This document shows, piece by piece, positions 24,023 through 37,147 of a stretch of DNA of 64,000 bases. The position numbers were made by a program, and so were the translations under genes. Numbering within the stretch: position 1 is the stretch's first letter; each line of letters begins with the position of its first letter. The stretch spans positions 1 to 64,000 of the forward strand of contig NW_026116690.1 of the NCBI RefSeq assembly GCF_001640805.2, given 5' to 3'. The stretch is from Lates calcarifer (taxonomy: Eukaryota; Chordata; Actinopteri; Centropomidae). The notes under the pieces were generated by a model, which was not told where the DNA came from, did no database searches, and was given only the letters and a program-made list of their open reading frames with translations.

Positions 24023-27000
24023 CAAAGGGTGGCCTTTTGTGTAGTGATGGGGGAAGGAGTGTGTGAATGTGTGAGAAGATCTGACTGTACAGACTGCTGA
24101 TGCAGGGAGCATTGTGCCGAACAGACCACTCTCCAGACAAAAGCACTGAAACTGGCTTAGATATACTGATTATAACCATGACGCTGTATTCGGGGAGACC
24201 CACACCATATCTCCTGTGTACTGTTGTGCTGCGTGGCTGTTAGTTTGCTCTTCTTTTGGGATGTTTGAGTGTGCATGTTGGTGCTGATTGGAATCCTGAT
24301 GTTTTTTATTTTTGTCAAAGATGGAAAGTCTGCTTTGCTATTAGTCTTAGTATGGTTTTATTATGCTGATACTTTTATAAAGTATTTCCATTTCCTCAGG
24401 CTTCATAATTGTACCATATTTCAGGAGGAGATGTGGCTGACACAGCTGATTGAGTAATTGATTAGTCAGTAGACAGAAAATACAATAATGTTTCAATGTT
24501 TGTGTTGGAAATTGGATATTAGCAAGGTCCCTCTGCAAACCACCCTCCATGTCACACTAAATAAATAAACAAATAAACATAAAATAAATAAATAGACATA
24601 AAATAAAACACCTTCTTCCTACTGGAAATGACAAGCTTAATTTATATTAATTCATGATGAAACACACTGCTGCTCAATGTCATTTTGCTGCTATAGCCTG
24701 TCTGGTATGACCAATAGCTGATAGTGGCTGATGTTAGTAAACTTGAAATTGCTCATTTCAATTTGTGGCTTCAGTGGCCACTGTTGGGCAAAAGTTACAT
24801 CGCAGTTGCTTTAAAGCCGCAAAATGCTACTTTTACTGAGCCAGAGCACCCTCTGTTTTATGAGCAGTTAATCAGTTTTCCTGTACAGAAAAAAAAAGCC
24901 AGAGCTACGACTGCATAGTCCCACTGACATAAACGGTGTAAATTACCCATGATCCTCTGTTTCAAGAGCTGGGAGTGTCGCTGTCGCTTGATATTTCCAT
25001 GCTGAATATTGGAGATGAACACTGGTTTTCAATGACTTCAAAGTTTCTTTAACTTTCTCTTGAACTTGCTTCCAGCAGTTTAAGCTGCCAACTATAACAT
25101 AGTTACCAAGGTTACATAGATCAAGAACAGGTGTTCAGGGAGCAGAGTGGAAATGACAGAGGCTCCATTCTCCCTGCTACAAGTCAGTGAACCATCACAA
25201 TGAATCTGAAAGTGTCATTTTAAAGTAAAGTAGTTACATAACATTGCTGTAATTATCATTAGGTATATACTGTATAACTGTATAAGTTTCTTTCTCTCCT
25301 GTGGTACTGTGATTTGGACATTAAAATAATTGCAGTTCTCATCGTGCAGCTATTCATCTGTTTTATTTTACTGGTTGCTGCTAAGCCTCGTCGTCGCTGT
25401 CTTTACCTAAGATGTGACACTGAATCTAGAACTAGGTTTTCAACATCCTGACTCCAGGTCTGTACATTACACTCAGGCATGAGAGTGATCTCCATCTTCT
25501 CAGCTCCTTCTCAGAGAGAAAATGTAAAAAAGCAGATTGTTCAACTATTCCATTAATGGCTTTAGGTACTTCCCCCTTTAGAGTATGCTGTGTGTTGTGT
25601 TGTAACTGTAAGCAACAACCTGATAAGACTGTTTTATTGTTGTTCTATTTAGAGGTTCTGAGTGATGCCAGATCTGATCACAGAACCTTGTTTTACATGC
25701 ACTTGTGTGAATGTAGGCTTACTACAGTCTATTATGTAACAAATAGTGTCCAAACACGTGTGGGATTGTATCTACAATCCTCTCAGCACTGTACACTGGC
25801 TGTCTTAAAATAAAACACTGCATCACATCAGTTAAAAACGGAGCCAGGGCCTTAACTGATGTCATTATGAATGAATTCAAATGACTGAAACCTACATGTT
25901 GTCTTCTTTCATTAATGCACTGTTTCCAATCGCTGAGTGAAAATGGAGGCATTGATTTTTATGGCACAGGGAACCTTGGTTACTGATGGTGGAGCTGTGC
26001 CATCAACAGCAGCTTTGGGAGCTGTGATTGGAGGAGGCTGTTCTCTGCACTGCTCTCATTGGCTGCTACCACAAATATGCTTGCCTTATTACATACAAAG
26101 CTCCACCCAGCTGTAAAAAGAGGGGGGAGCCAAAGGGTGCATAACAGGGAGCCTAACCCCTACACGCTGTCTTACAGGCTAGAAGTGTTACCATATCTGC
26201 ACAGCCTGGCTATTTTGTTCCTTTTAGAGCCGCTGCCTTGATAGCCCTAAACATATATAACTGATGAAGGCAGTATGACTTATGTAGAAAACATGTAAAA
26301 AATATATACTTGCAGACAGTCAGTCAGGTGCAGTCAGAGACAGACACTAATTCTCAAGGCATGTGGGCACTCAAGTGGGGAACAGGGGAATTTTTCAGTG
26401 AATGCATATTTTTAAAATGATGAATGTGCCACAGTATTTTGATGTGCAGTATCATCCCTTGTTTAAAATTTCCCTGCAAACATGTATGTACACAATAATG
26501 TACTGTTGATATTACTATTACACCAGTCCCACACCGAGACTAATAATAATGCAATATGTAATATAGTGTAGCATTAAATAAGAGGTCATTTGATGGCTCC
26601 ACTGTGAAAACATTTTATATTTTTCTCATCCACTGCAGACTGATACAAATTGTCTGGTGACTCAGGATTTCACATGTCAGCAGTGATGCTCGGTCTGTAA
26701 CCCTGTCGCCTAGAAATGAGGTTTCTATAGAGCTAAACTAATTGTTTTTTGTTTTGTGAATGGAGTGGGACAATCTTTTGATAACATTAAAGAGGTGCTG
26801 TGAGAGTCTTAACCATAATGAAGTGTTATAACTCTGGACACACTACAAGTTGATATTGTACTGTGGGATCAGATATTGTACTGACCTGTTCAGTATCAAC
26901 GTGTATGCAACAAACATTTATAGAAAATGTAATCTGGTCGCAATTATGTGTCTTACTAAACATATTTGCTGTTACAGTAAAGTTGTATGGAAATGTAATC

Positions 27001-27229
27001 TCTGGGAGACATATTTAAACTATGTGTCCGTCAGTGTGACAGTGTCACATGGTCTTTGACTATAATTCTCACCACTCTCATTACCACATTTTATTTATTT
27101 ATTTTTTTTTTTAAAAATAACTCTAAAAATAATTGTAATAGATTTTAAAAAATGTATATCAATTTTTATTGTTAATGATTAAACTGATTAAACATTATAT
27201 TACTGCTGTGGTGGACTCCAGAGTCCAGC

Positions 27230-27483
27230 GAACTGATTTCAAGGTTCACGTAGGGATCATGCATATTGCGTCTGTTGTGTCTGTCAGACAACACCCAGGG
27301 CACAGCAGCCCAGTATGCACCGTTTGCTCCTGGTACCTAAACACATTGTTAAACGCCGCTTGATAACGTTCGTGAATTACAGCATTGTTATTAACTGATG
27401 CTCGTAAGGAACAGTGACCTGTGAACACCTGCTTTCACACAAGATCTTTGTTTTTTTCTGCTGGATGATCTGAACAGAGCGGG
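27230..27483 (+). promoter_or_regulatory. Donor-ended segment; weak candidate alternative first exon
   Basis: A moderately CG-containing segment ends AACAGAGCGGG followed by GTGAGT, a near-consensus donor at 27484. TTGATAAC near 27360 is a GATA-like motif. Mammalian EPB41 uses alternative, partly erythroid, first exons, which makes this worth noting, but there is no direct support for transcription. Confidence 0.2.
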
Positions 27484-29104
27484 GTGAGTGATTCTGGACA
27501 TCACACTGAGAGCTGCTCACACAATTTGTTGACATTTTTCACATTCAGCGCCATTTGCAGACAGGTACACCTACCGCCCCTTTTATTGTTCCCACTGTCA
27601 AACGTACTGCTTCTTATCAAACAAACGCCGCAACAAGAGTGTTTACATTAATCTTATATATATAATATATCTGAACGTCAAGTCTGATAATAAAGCAGGT
27701 CTGTAATAATATGAAGCAGAGCAGATGGGATGGATAGTTTTTTGTAAACAGCGACACTTTTCATTTTTTTTTTTTGGTTTCAGAATTAAACTGTGACTTG
27801 TGGCTGTTTTTGTTAATATTTGGTGAATTATTTATCTTTTCCATCATCGCGCTCTTATAATGTCTTCAGCCGCTGAATCCGTTTTCATCTCAGCAGTTTC
27901 TGATACAGTGGGAGCAGGCGTTAGTCGGTGTCATCTGTTTTTCCGACAGAGAATCATCATGGAGACTTGATTGTGTACTGTGGAGACAGTCATTTGTTTT
28001 TAATTGTTTTGTTGAAAAATGAAAACTCCATTCATTTCAGTTCATTCATCTCATTTCCATCATCTCTTATGTTTTCTAACAGTACTGTTAGAATGTATAA
28101 TACATGTTGCAGACATATAACTGTCATGCCTCTATAGCAAATGAGGGCCAACTCTAACTACTTCTATCTACTTCGTTACAAGGCCAAAGTCACAATGTTA
28201 AACGCTTTTCAATTTTCAATTATCAATTAGAGCAGAAACTGGAGTATGAATTTTGGCACATAGTCAGCTTATTACTCATTTTATTTGCATGTCTGAAGGT
28301 CAGTGTTGTTGAATTGAAGCTGTGGAATGCCTTATGAGATATTGTGTAATCATGCAGTATCTCTATATGTAAATATTAAAACAAAAACTTAGATAATCAG
28401 AAAATAATATTTGTTAAATTAAAGGACAGTATTGGTTTGAACTTCATCCTTTAACATCTAATCATCATGTCTTTTATTCATTTAGTCACTAGTATTTTTC
28501 CTTGTGGTAATATTGCATGACATGCATCCCCTGAGTTGAGTGTGAAAATGATCTAATATGAGAGCAGAGGCTTGCTGGGCTCTACTCTGGGGGAGAACTG
28601 GCAGCAGGGCTTCAGACTTTTTACACTGATTGCACTGGTGTTCCTAACTTTTTCCTTTAGGTGCACCAGCATATATATTAGGTGCACCCAAATTTCTCAA
28701 GGTGCCTTTTGGTGCCACAATAATACATTTTAACCATGACCTTTTTTTTTTTTCCTTAACTCATTATGTAAATGATTGTAAACAGGAATATTGGTGCAGC
28801 GCTTTGGCCTCTGGCTTTGCAATAAATACAATGCATAACGTTGCTCTTTTTGTATGTTGGAGGCCCTGGCTCTGGTTTGGAGTCAGATGAGACCATCTCT
28901 GCTGAAGATGTTAGGTCACAGTTGAGAATTTGGTTGTGGTGTTGGATGGTGTAGTGTGTCATACAGTTTTGGGGGGGGTGACTGGATGTGGGTGTGGGGG
29001 TATTTCTGTAGCTACAACAATCAGTAGTTCTCCTCATTTTGAATAATCAGCATATTTTAAGGTTGTGTTGTGGCATGTGTAAAATGTCCCACTGGCATTC
29101 AGCA

Positions 29105-29146
<42 letters not shown>

Positions 29147-29152
29147 TACATA
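29105..29152. repeat. (CA)n microsatellite
   Basis: About 18 CA units followed by three CATA units. Confidence 0.96.
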
Positions 29153-30235
29153 CCTACCTTCCAGTAGTATCAGTGTATTGTTAGATAGGACCTTACAGTG
29201 GTCTGAAATGTTACTTGTTTACCTGTAGGGGCTTTAAACCAATGAAACACTGTTAATGGATATTGGGTGCTTGGTCTCCTTTGTAACTCTCTCGACTCAT
29301 CTATATTTATCCTGGTTTAGTTCACACTCGTACGTTCATCGTGTACAGCTGATGTTTGTTCTTTATCTCCAGAGACTGCTGGTGAACAAAGTTAATCATG
29401 CAGGCACATCTCCTCCTTTCCACTGCTGTTTTTCTACCTTGAACAAACACTGACATAAACCTCCTGGAAAAAGAAAAGGACAGAAGTAAGATAGAAAGGA
29501 AAAACAGAAAGAGAGAAGAACTAGATACTGTTTTAGCTGACACCACTAACAGTATTGATTTATGTGTCCTGGCATTAAGTTGTTTTACCTGTATTGTTAC
29601 TTCCTCTTAAGTGGGTAATGATTTTTGTCTCACCCTCAGTCTGCTTTCTCAGACATTAAACACTCAACAGATGTCTCTTGTTGAGATCTCAACGAGATAC
29701 AGGTGAAATCTCTGGAAGAGAGAGTTAGTGGACCTTCAGCTAAGATTATTTTGTGACTTCCTGTTGGTGTGGATGTAACATGTAACATTTGACATTTGCA
29801 CAGAGAGCATGCCTAGACATATTAGGAGCATTTCATTTATGGATGGATAAGCGTTTAATATTCTCTGTACAGCATGACTACAATCAGCCAGACAACATGG
29901 TTGTATATCATTATGATATTTTGAGGCAGATTTAGAAACAGATAAAAAAATATAAATATTAGTGTTATGACAAGAACACATTTTGAAGATAGTGCAGGTT
30001 AACACACATGTAGTGCCTTGATATTAATTGTTTCCATCACTGTCATTTATGCCTCCTGTCTCTGTGACCCTGTATTGGCCTCTACCTGCTTTGTTAGGGC
30101 TCAGCTCTTTGTATATTTTTCTGCTTTTTTTTCTTCACTTGTGTCTTTTATCAAATATTCCCTGCCTCTGATTTCATCTGGGTCAGATGAACTCCCAGTT
30201 TCTGGGTTGTTTCCAGAGCTCATGCTAGCAGAGTG

Positions 30236-30286
30236 GCTCTGTGTGTGTGTATGTGTGTGTGTGTTTGGGGGGGGGGGGGGGGGGGG
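30236..30286. repeat. (GT)n followed by a 20-base G run
   Basis: A GT-rich tract leads into an uninterrupted run of 20 G at 30267-30286. Homopolymers this long are unstable and error-prone in assemblies, so the length should be treated as approximate. Confidence 0.95.
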
Positions 30287-31164
30287 TGTCCAGCGGTGAC
30301 AGATAGACATCCAGCTTCCTCTGGCCTCCACATCAGCACACAGCAGCCGTTAATCCCACACAGGGCCCGATTAAATTTAAAGCCGCTTTCAGTCCCTAAG
30401 CTCACTTTCAGCACTCTGACACAAGCTACCACGCAGTCAGAAACACAGATATGTTTAAGTATGTTTTTCCTTTTCACAGATGCATTTCAGTTTCAACCTT
30501 TGAACCAAACCTTACTCTTAGTCCAAATCAAAGAATCTACTTTAAAACTTTAAACTGGTGTAGTCTACGTTAAACAGTATAATTACATTATTACTGCACT
30601 TTGACCATAACACATTGCATATGGGTGTGGATGTTGTAGTTTTAAATACTGAATGCAAGCGCTTTGTCTGTTAACAAAGAGGCATAATAAAATTAAAAAT
30701 ATACAGTTATGTGTACTGTATGGTCAGTGGGTGTGATGCCATATGTTCTCACCTCTCAGAATCTCTGACCTCTGACCTCACAACAGCTCAGTGTAAAAAC
30801 ATTTTTGACCCTTAGAATGTCCTGTACAGCAGAGCTGCTAACCACCTCAGGCTATAAAATACAAATGCTTTGATTCCCATTGATGAGAATCTGTGTCCAT
30901 CATCAACAGAGTCTAAAAACAGAGCTGGTCTGTCTGTGTGTCTGTCCAGAAATTTGGCTATGCAGTGAAGGTTACTTGTGGTTTGGGTGGCCTGTTTTAC
31001 CAAGACAAATTTAAGCCCAGCTACTGATAAGCCTTTATAAGTCAGTATGCTGGATGTTCTTTGTTTCTAATGTTTCACAGTGGTAGAAATATATGTCAGA
31101 AACATAATAGTGCACTGTGTATGTTCTTATGGTTGTGCTGGTCCACATTATGGGGAAGGCGATT

Positions 31165-31610
31165 CCATTTCAATTCAGTTCAATTCAGTTTTATTTACAT
31201 AGTGCCAAATTACAACAGAAGTTATCTCAGGACATGTTTCATATAGAGCAGGTCTAGACTGTACTCTTTATATTATTATATTTGCAGAGAGACCCAGCAA
31301 TTCCCATCATGAGCAGCACTAGGCGACAGTGGCAAGGAAAAACTTCATTTTAAGAGGCAGAAACCTCGAGCAGATCCAGACTCCCACACATCTGCTTCAA
31401 CCGGTTGAATTGAGAAAAAGAGAGGGAGCGAGAGAGAGGAAAGGGGTGATACGGGGGTAGAGAATAGGGACAGGAGAACATAGCATAATGCTGTGTCTAA
31501 ATATAACAGCAGACGTTGAGCAGGGTTGTAGTAGCAACAGGAGGCTTGTCATCACAAATCAGACTCTATAGCTCCAGGTTTCATGGGAAGAATATGATAG
31601 TCACTATTAA
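31165..31610 (-). mobile_element. L2-clade LINE 3' end
   Basis: Reverse complement of the L2 3' UTR: TTCAATTCAGTTTTATTTA tail, GGTCTAGACTGTACTCTTTA, AGAGACCCAGCAATTCCCA, CACTAGGCGACAGTGGCAAGG, AACCTCGAGCAG and a GA-rich tract. It is a 5'-truncated insertion. Confidence 0.9.
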
Positions 31611-32679
31611 ATAGAGTGTTTGTTACTAAATTGATACTGAAAAGTGATATAAAGTAGTACAAAGTACAATACTGATGACAAAGAAACACAGAATTTTAAA
31701 AATATTAGTCTACAGTATGGTGAAACATTAGAAACAACATTAATGAAGCTCACTGCACATAATTCAAAATCATTGGATTAAAAATGGATCTGTAACATTT
31801 GTCAATATAGGACCAAAGGGGCATTCTGACTCTATGTTAGTGTTATTTTTGTATGACTGGTGGGTTACTAGATCAAAACAACCCCATGGCCTGGGTGGTT
31901 GTGTACTCATGGGTATTTGGTAGGGTAAAAGGGTCTGTGTTTATCTTTATCTTTAGTGTGTTGTAGTTAAGTAAATAATGTGTTTGAAGCATCGGCCCAA
32001 AATAACGTGCAGGCCTTTAACTAGCACTCTTTTAACACTTTTTAAAAAATGTTTCAGTACTTGCTGATAGAGGTTCGCACCTGCATACATAACATTACAA
32101 TAGTTTAACACATCCTCCATAGTCATAATGAACATTCAATTTTATGTTGTTGTTACTTACTTTTGAATGTGAAAAAAATCACCATGGTGAACAAACATGG
32201 TTTTATTCCAGGAAATAGCTCATTTCACCAAAGGATACACTTTGAGCTAAAAAGGAAGAGGAGCTTATCTGGACTAAAAAGCTGCAGACTCTGGTGTTAT
32301 CTGTGACACCTGCTACAAACTGCTGCCTTAGACTGTAAGCTAACTGAACAACCAACCACAGGAATGTAAACTACTTTTTGTGTGTGTAGTTCTCATTGCA
32401 CACTCCTCAGTACACCTGGAGCTGTGGAGCCCACGCTTTCACTTTTCTCTGCCCTGTCAGCAGTTATGCGGCTGTGCCAGCATCCATTCAGCACTGCACT
32501 CTGCCAGCACGTTTTGGAACTTCATGTGGTGACAAACTGTGATTTGTATCCACCCTCAATCTGCCAGCACACCTCACCAACACAACCCCTATTTAAACCT
32601 TAAGGTCTCTGTGTGCTTCAGAAACACTGGGTGATGTATTGTGTCTAAAAGCAAAACTGTTCATAGCTGTTATAAAAGG

Positions 32680-32755
32680 TCACGTAGTGCCTCGAAATAA
32701 CTTCTGTTGTGAATTGGCGCTATATAAATAAAATTTGACTTGACTTGACTTGAAA
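32680..32755 (+). mobile_element. L2-type 3' tail
   Basis: GTAGTGCCTCGAAATAACTTC, TTGGCGCTATATAAATAAAAT and TTGACTTGACTTGACTTGA tail units. Only the last tens of bases of the element are present. Confidence 0.8.
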
Positions 32756-33189
32756 GGTGGGGTCCAGAATCCTCCTGGTTGCATCCCACTGCAAACCCAG
32801 TCCTAGTTCAACAGCTCTGTCTTTTGTGTGTCTTTGTTGTCTCTGTGTGATGAATTGTACAAAAAAGGATGATGATACACACTTGAAGCTTACTCAGGCC
32901 CTAAGCACTGGTTTTCCACTCATGCATGTGGTAATATATACAGTATATAAACAAAGACGTTGACAGTGACATACACTTTAAAGAGAATGTTCAATTACTA
33001 ATAACTGAAATAAAAACACATTGTTTCTCAAAACTCAGACCAATCAGTCAGATCAATTCAGACTGGCTCTCTTATTTTATTTTATTTTATTTTCACAGTA
33101 AACCTCACAAGAAAGGATGATATGAAATATAAATGTGTGAGAAAAAAACTTCAGACTAAAGACTGTTCTTCCAAAAAAGCCAGGCTAAC

Positions 33190-33770
33190 TTCTCTGTAGA
33201 AAAGTTACAGAAATCAATCAAACTTAATTTGTGTAACACCTTTCATATAGATTAATGCAGTTCACAGATGACACAAGTGACTGTAATAGCATTTAAAAAA
33301 ACTAGATAAAATTCATTAAAAACATAAAACAAGGCAATAAAAGTAGTAAAAATAAAAATGAAAAGCTATAATAACAATGATAATACTAAAACAGAGTTAA
33401 ATAAAAACAGCAAAAAAATGGTTAATACTAATTTTTTTAAAAATTAATAAAATGGGAAAAACATGACAATATTAAAAATAACATAAAATGAAATGTAATA
33501 ACATAGATGTGCTCGGGTCCTCAGGCAGACTGTTCCAGCAGCTCAGAGCATAAAAGCTAAAAGCTGCCAACTGATCAGCTAACAGACTCAGGCCCAAAGG
33601 GGCTGTGCAGGTTCATACAGTGTAAGCATGTGGGACATAATGCTGGTGTAAGACCATGAAACGCTTTAAAAACAGTAGTTTAAAATCAGCATGGACACTG
33701 ACAGTCAACCAGAGTAAGGACTTTGAAACAGGTGAAATATGTTCTCACCATATGGTCCTGGTCAGTTCTT
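33190..33770 (-). mobile_element. Decayed LINE-derived segment
   Basis: Antisense LINE-like words (AATTTGTGTAACACCTTTCATA tail end, GGCAGACTGTTCCAGCAGCT, ACCATGAAACGCTTTAAAAAC, GGACTTTGAAACAGGTG) are typical of degraded fish L2-like copies. Borders are approximate and no open frame remains. Confidence 0.5.
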
Positions 33771-33914
33771 GGGCAGCATGCAGAGTTCTAAAGCAGCTGT
33801 AGCAGATTCATTACATCTTAGGGCAGAACAGATAGCAGCGGCTAAGGATGCTATATATACTGTACTATACTATACTGTACACTGTACTAAAACTAGAAAG
33901 ATTCATAGTAATTC

Positions 33915-34130
33915 TGGGTAATTAAGTACATTTACTCCAGTATTGTACTTGAGCAGAATTTTGAGGGACTTTCTGCATCTGAATATTTCCATTTTATGCA
34001 AAGGGACTCTTCTACTCCACTGCATTTCTGATGGAAACGTTGTAGTTTTTACACCTTTTGTTTGGCAGTTTTTGATTTTACATAAAAAGTATGAATGAGC
34101 TTATAAAATATAACACATATATTACATTAT
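33915..34130 (+). repeat. AAGTACATTTACT-type teleost repeat, left-type end
   Basis: Starts GTAATTAAGTACATTTACTC and continues TTGTACTTGAGCAGAATTTTG, ATTTCCATTTTATGC, TTCTACTCCACTGCATTTC. The inverted partner end lies at 35.24-35.33 kb, so the intervening 1.1 kb may be one element with later insertions. Confidence 0.65.
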
Positions 34131-34869
34131 TAAACCAATACTTCCCAAACTTTTTGCTTTGTGACCTCTTAAACAAAGCAGAACCCACAGAACTTTTTTA
34201 AGGGAGATGAGAGTTTTTGTGTGTATGTATCATCTGTGTGATGTCTCTGTGTGAAGAAGCGACATTTAGATTACTAACATGCAATATTTGAGAAAGACTA
34301 AAATAATTCTCATAGCTTGTGTAGTTTTGTATTATGGATCTCTATGTGATCATGATGCTGCTTAGTTGGCCCCCTCTTCCAGGACTGGGGTTTGTGATGG
34401 AGGACAGGGTCACAGATAGAACTAGCTCACCAAAAGATGAAGCTATGTTTTAAAAGATATCCAGTGCTTGTCTCATCTTACATCATGCAATAATTAGCTT
34501 AATTACTAATGAAGGAGCTTTGATGATGCGTTAGGTCGGTTTCCTCGGTTAGGTCGAGGAAAACACCGTGGTTTTGGTGAAAATTACTGTTTCATTAAGG
34601 AACTCGCAGGATCACTGTTGTCATGGTAATGATAACAAACCTGTTGTTAAGGTTATAGAATGATCTCCTGTGTTATAGTCCAGTTTCTTTTGATTGAATG
34701 AAATAGAGGAATCAGATGCTTGCATGATAGTGACCTGTTTTTACATTGTTTATATTATATTTGATCAGTTATCTGTAGCTGTTTGAGTCTGAGTGTGAGT
34801 GGTTTTGATACCTGTCATTCAGGAAAATATGCTCCTATGGTAATGTTGGTATGTCAGCTACAACACCAG

Positions 34870-35130
34870 TATGGTGTAGAGACTAAAATGATTCAACTAT
34901 TACATGGATTGCCATGGAATTTTGTACAGACGTTTGTGATCAGATGATGTTTTCTGAGACTGTGGTGATGTCCTGAACTTAACTCTAGCGCCACCAGCAG
35001 GTTCAAGCTTTTCACTTATCTTCAGCAAATTCTGGGTGGATTGGTACAAACTGTTGTACAGACATTCATGGTTGGCAGAGGATGAACCCTAATGAGTTAG
35101 CTCCACCATAAAGTCAGCAACTCACTCAGT
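34870..35130. repeat. Teleost dispersed repeat fragment
   Basis: GGATTGCCATGGAATTTTGTACAGACG, CTCTAGCGCCACCAGCAGG and AGACATTCATGGTTGGCAGAGG belong to a common teleost dispersed repeat containing short internal near-duplications. Confidence 0.6.
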
Positions 35131-35234
35131 TCTTCCTCCTTGTACCTTTTGGCCCTGGGTGCACCTCCCTCTCTCCATCCTCGTAGCTAGATAGTTACTG
35201 CAGGAAAGCTTTAATAGTAAAGCACTGCATAATT

Positions 35235-35332
35235 TTTTTTTAGAATCTGGAAAGTACACACAAGTACGGCAAAATTACACTTCATTACAGAACTTGAGTA
35301 AATGTACTTAGTTACATTCCACCAGCCTTAAC
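35235..35332 (-). repeat. AAGTACATTTACT-type teleost repeat, inverted end
   Basis: Contains ACTTGAGTAAATGTACTTAG and TTACATTCCACCAGCCTTA, the inverse of the end at 33.92 kb. Confidence 0.65.
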
Positions 35333-35484
35333 ACAAACATAGCTATCTAGGAACAGTTCATATTTTACTACTGATTATTACTGATACAGAAAACATTTCA
35401 AAAGACAGCAGCCTTAACAGCTTCAGGAAACAATCACCTCTCTTTGCTGGAAGGTTTTATTTTAAAGCAGGTTATTGTTGCATA

Positions 35485-35952
35485 CAGTACTGTGCAAAAG
35501 TTTAGGCTCTAAAGGTAAAGTGAGGATGCTGTGAAAAATAATCCCATGATTTATTTTTATTCATCAATTGACCTCATGAAAAAATCTAAATCAGATGTGA
35601 ATCTAAAACTGCTCCAGTTCTCCTCAGCACACCTGTACTCAGGTAGTTTGTTCCAGCATGTTGGAGAGGTTGCCTCAGCTCCTCTGTGGATTCAGGTTGT
35701 CTCAGTGTCTCTGTCTCTTCATGTAAGCCCAGACTGACTCCATGATGTTGAGATCAGGGCTCTGTAGGGATCAGACTATCTACTGCAGGACTCCTTGCTC
35801 CTCTTGTCTCTGAGGACAGTTCTTTATGAAGTGTTTGGACTCATTGTCCTGCTGCAGATTTAATCTGGGACTGATCACACACCTCCCTGATGCTACTGAT
35901 GAAGGATAAGGGTAAAAACATCTAGAGTGCCTAAAACGTTTGTACAGCACTG
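35485..35952. mobile_element. 468-bp Tc1/mariner-type MITE with TA duplications
   Basis: The left end CAGTACTGTGCAAAAGTTTAGG and right end CCTAAAACGTTTGTACAGCACTG are imperfect inverted repeats, flanked on both sides by TA (35483-35484 and 35953-35954), the target used by Tc1/mariner transposases. The interior carries no transposase frame. Confidence 0.85.
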
Positions 35953-37110
35953 TAGATTGTCATACAATATTGTCTCTTGTCTCTCTCTGACATGGTTGTT
36001 GTTGCCACAGCAACAACATTTCTGACTGTTGTGGTGTATCAGCTGCCAGCTGCTGCAGCTCGTGCAGCCACCCACCTTCACTGCTGTAGTGAAGTGACTG
36101 TGTGCAGTCATTAGAATGTAAATGTTGGCAGTCAGCTCACATGTGGCCACATTAGCCTTGTCCTGTTGCTGTGTGAGGGTATGATGGAGATCATGACAGA
36201 CAGACAAGATGATGCATGTTCTGCCAGAGGAGTGAGAATCCCAGCAGTGTAGTTCAGTGTTGCCATTCGCACCAAGTCAAAGTGAGACAGTAGTTTTTAA
36301 CCCTGTGGTAATAAAGACACCAGTGGGAAAGCCGGTGTGAAATAACTCACCATGCAGCTCAGACTGGTATTTCATTCTTTTTTTAATGATCATGATGTGA
36401 TGTGGCAGAGATGACTGTAAAAATTCCAATCCAAGTCTGTTTTTTGTGCTTTTTCAGTGATTATGTTGATTTTGACACACTTTTCAACTGATGAAAATAA
36501 CATCTATTTATGAAAAATCTGTGAGGAATAAAGTTGCACTCAAAACAATGTAGGACAGGAGAGACAGGCTGCTGATATGGGTTTAGGCTTGCTACACAAA
36601 AAGGACTTTGCTACCTGTGAAACACTGTCAGGACAGTGCTCAGCTGCCAGTATGGTTACTCCATCTGATTGGCTCCAGTGTCAGTGGAGAATCTCTCTCC
36701 ACTCAAAATGTGTTTTGCTCATAGTTTCTCACTGATGTATGTGCAGAGGTTGTTTCCACATTCATCTGTGGAAAGTTCATCTGTGCTCACCTTAATTCTC
36801 AGTTTAATATGTGTGTGTGTGTGCAGCAGGACTTTGTGACATCACAAATAGTTTGTAAGCCAGGAGTGGTCCATAACACACAACCTACACAAGACTGAAA
36901 TTTGAAGCTTCCAGTACACATATAGTGAGAACTGACTTTTTAGAGAAGTAGGAGGCATCCCATGCTTTTCAATGGAGAGGGAACAGATGTAATTTTTATT
37001 TTCATTTTTATTTTTTTTGCAGAGAAATCAAACTTTGTTGTGGAAGTGCATCAGACACAAATCATTTAAAGCAGAGTAGGTTGTATTTATATGTCCTCAA
37101 AGGTGTCTGC

Positions 37111-37145
<35 letters not shown>
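37111..37145. repeat. (ATA)n microsatellite
   Basis: About 11 ATA/TAA units. Confidence 0.95.

Positions 37146-37147
<2 letters not shown>

Noticed and set aside
23755..24203. Open frames and a GC-rich stretch near 23.8-24.2 kb as a possible promoter and gene
   Set aside because: The stretch is G-rich but CpG-poor, and no exon chain or recognised protein could be built, so only the G-rich tract is reported.
29105..29152. Regular repeats that might suggest an array-type system
   Set aside because: They are simple CA microsatellites. No CRISPR-like repeat-spacer pattern or cas gene exists, as expected in vertebrate DNA.
30101..30477. Pro- and His-rich frames near 30.2 kb
   Set aside because: They translate the GT/G-run tract. 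No conserved domain or splice context.
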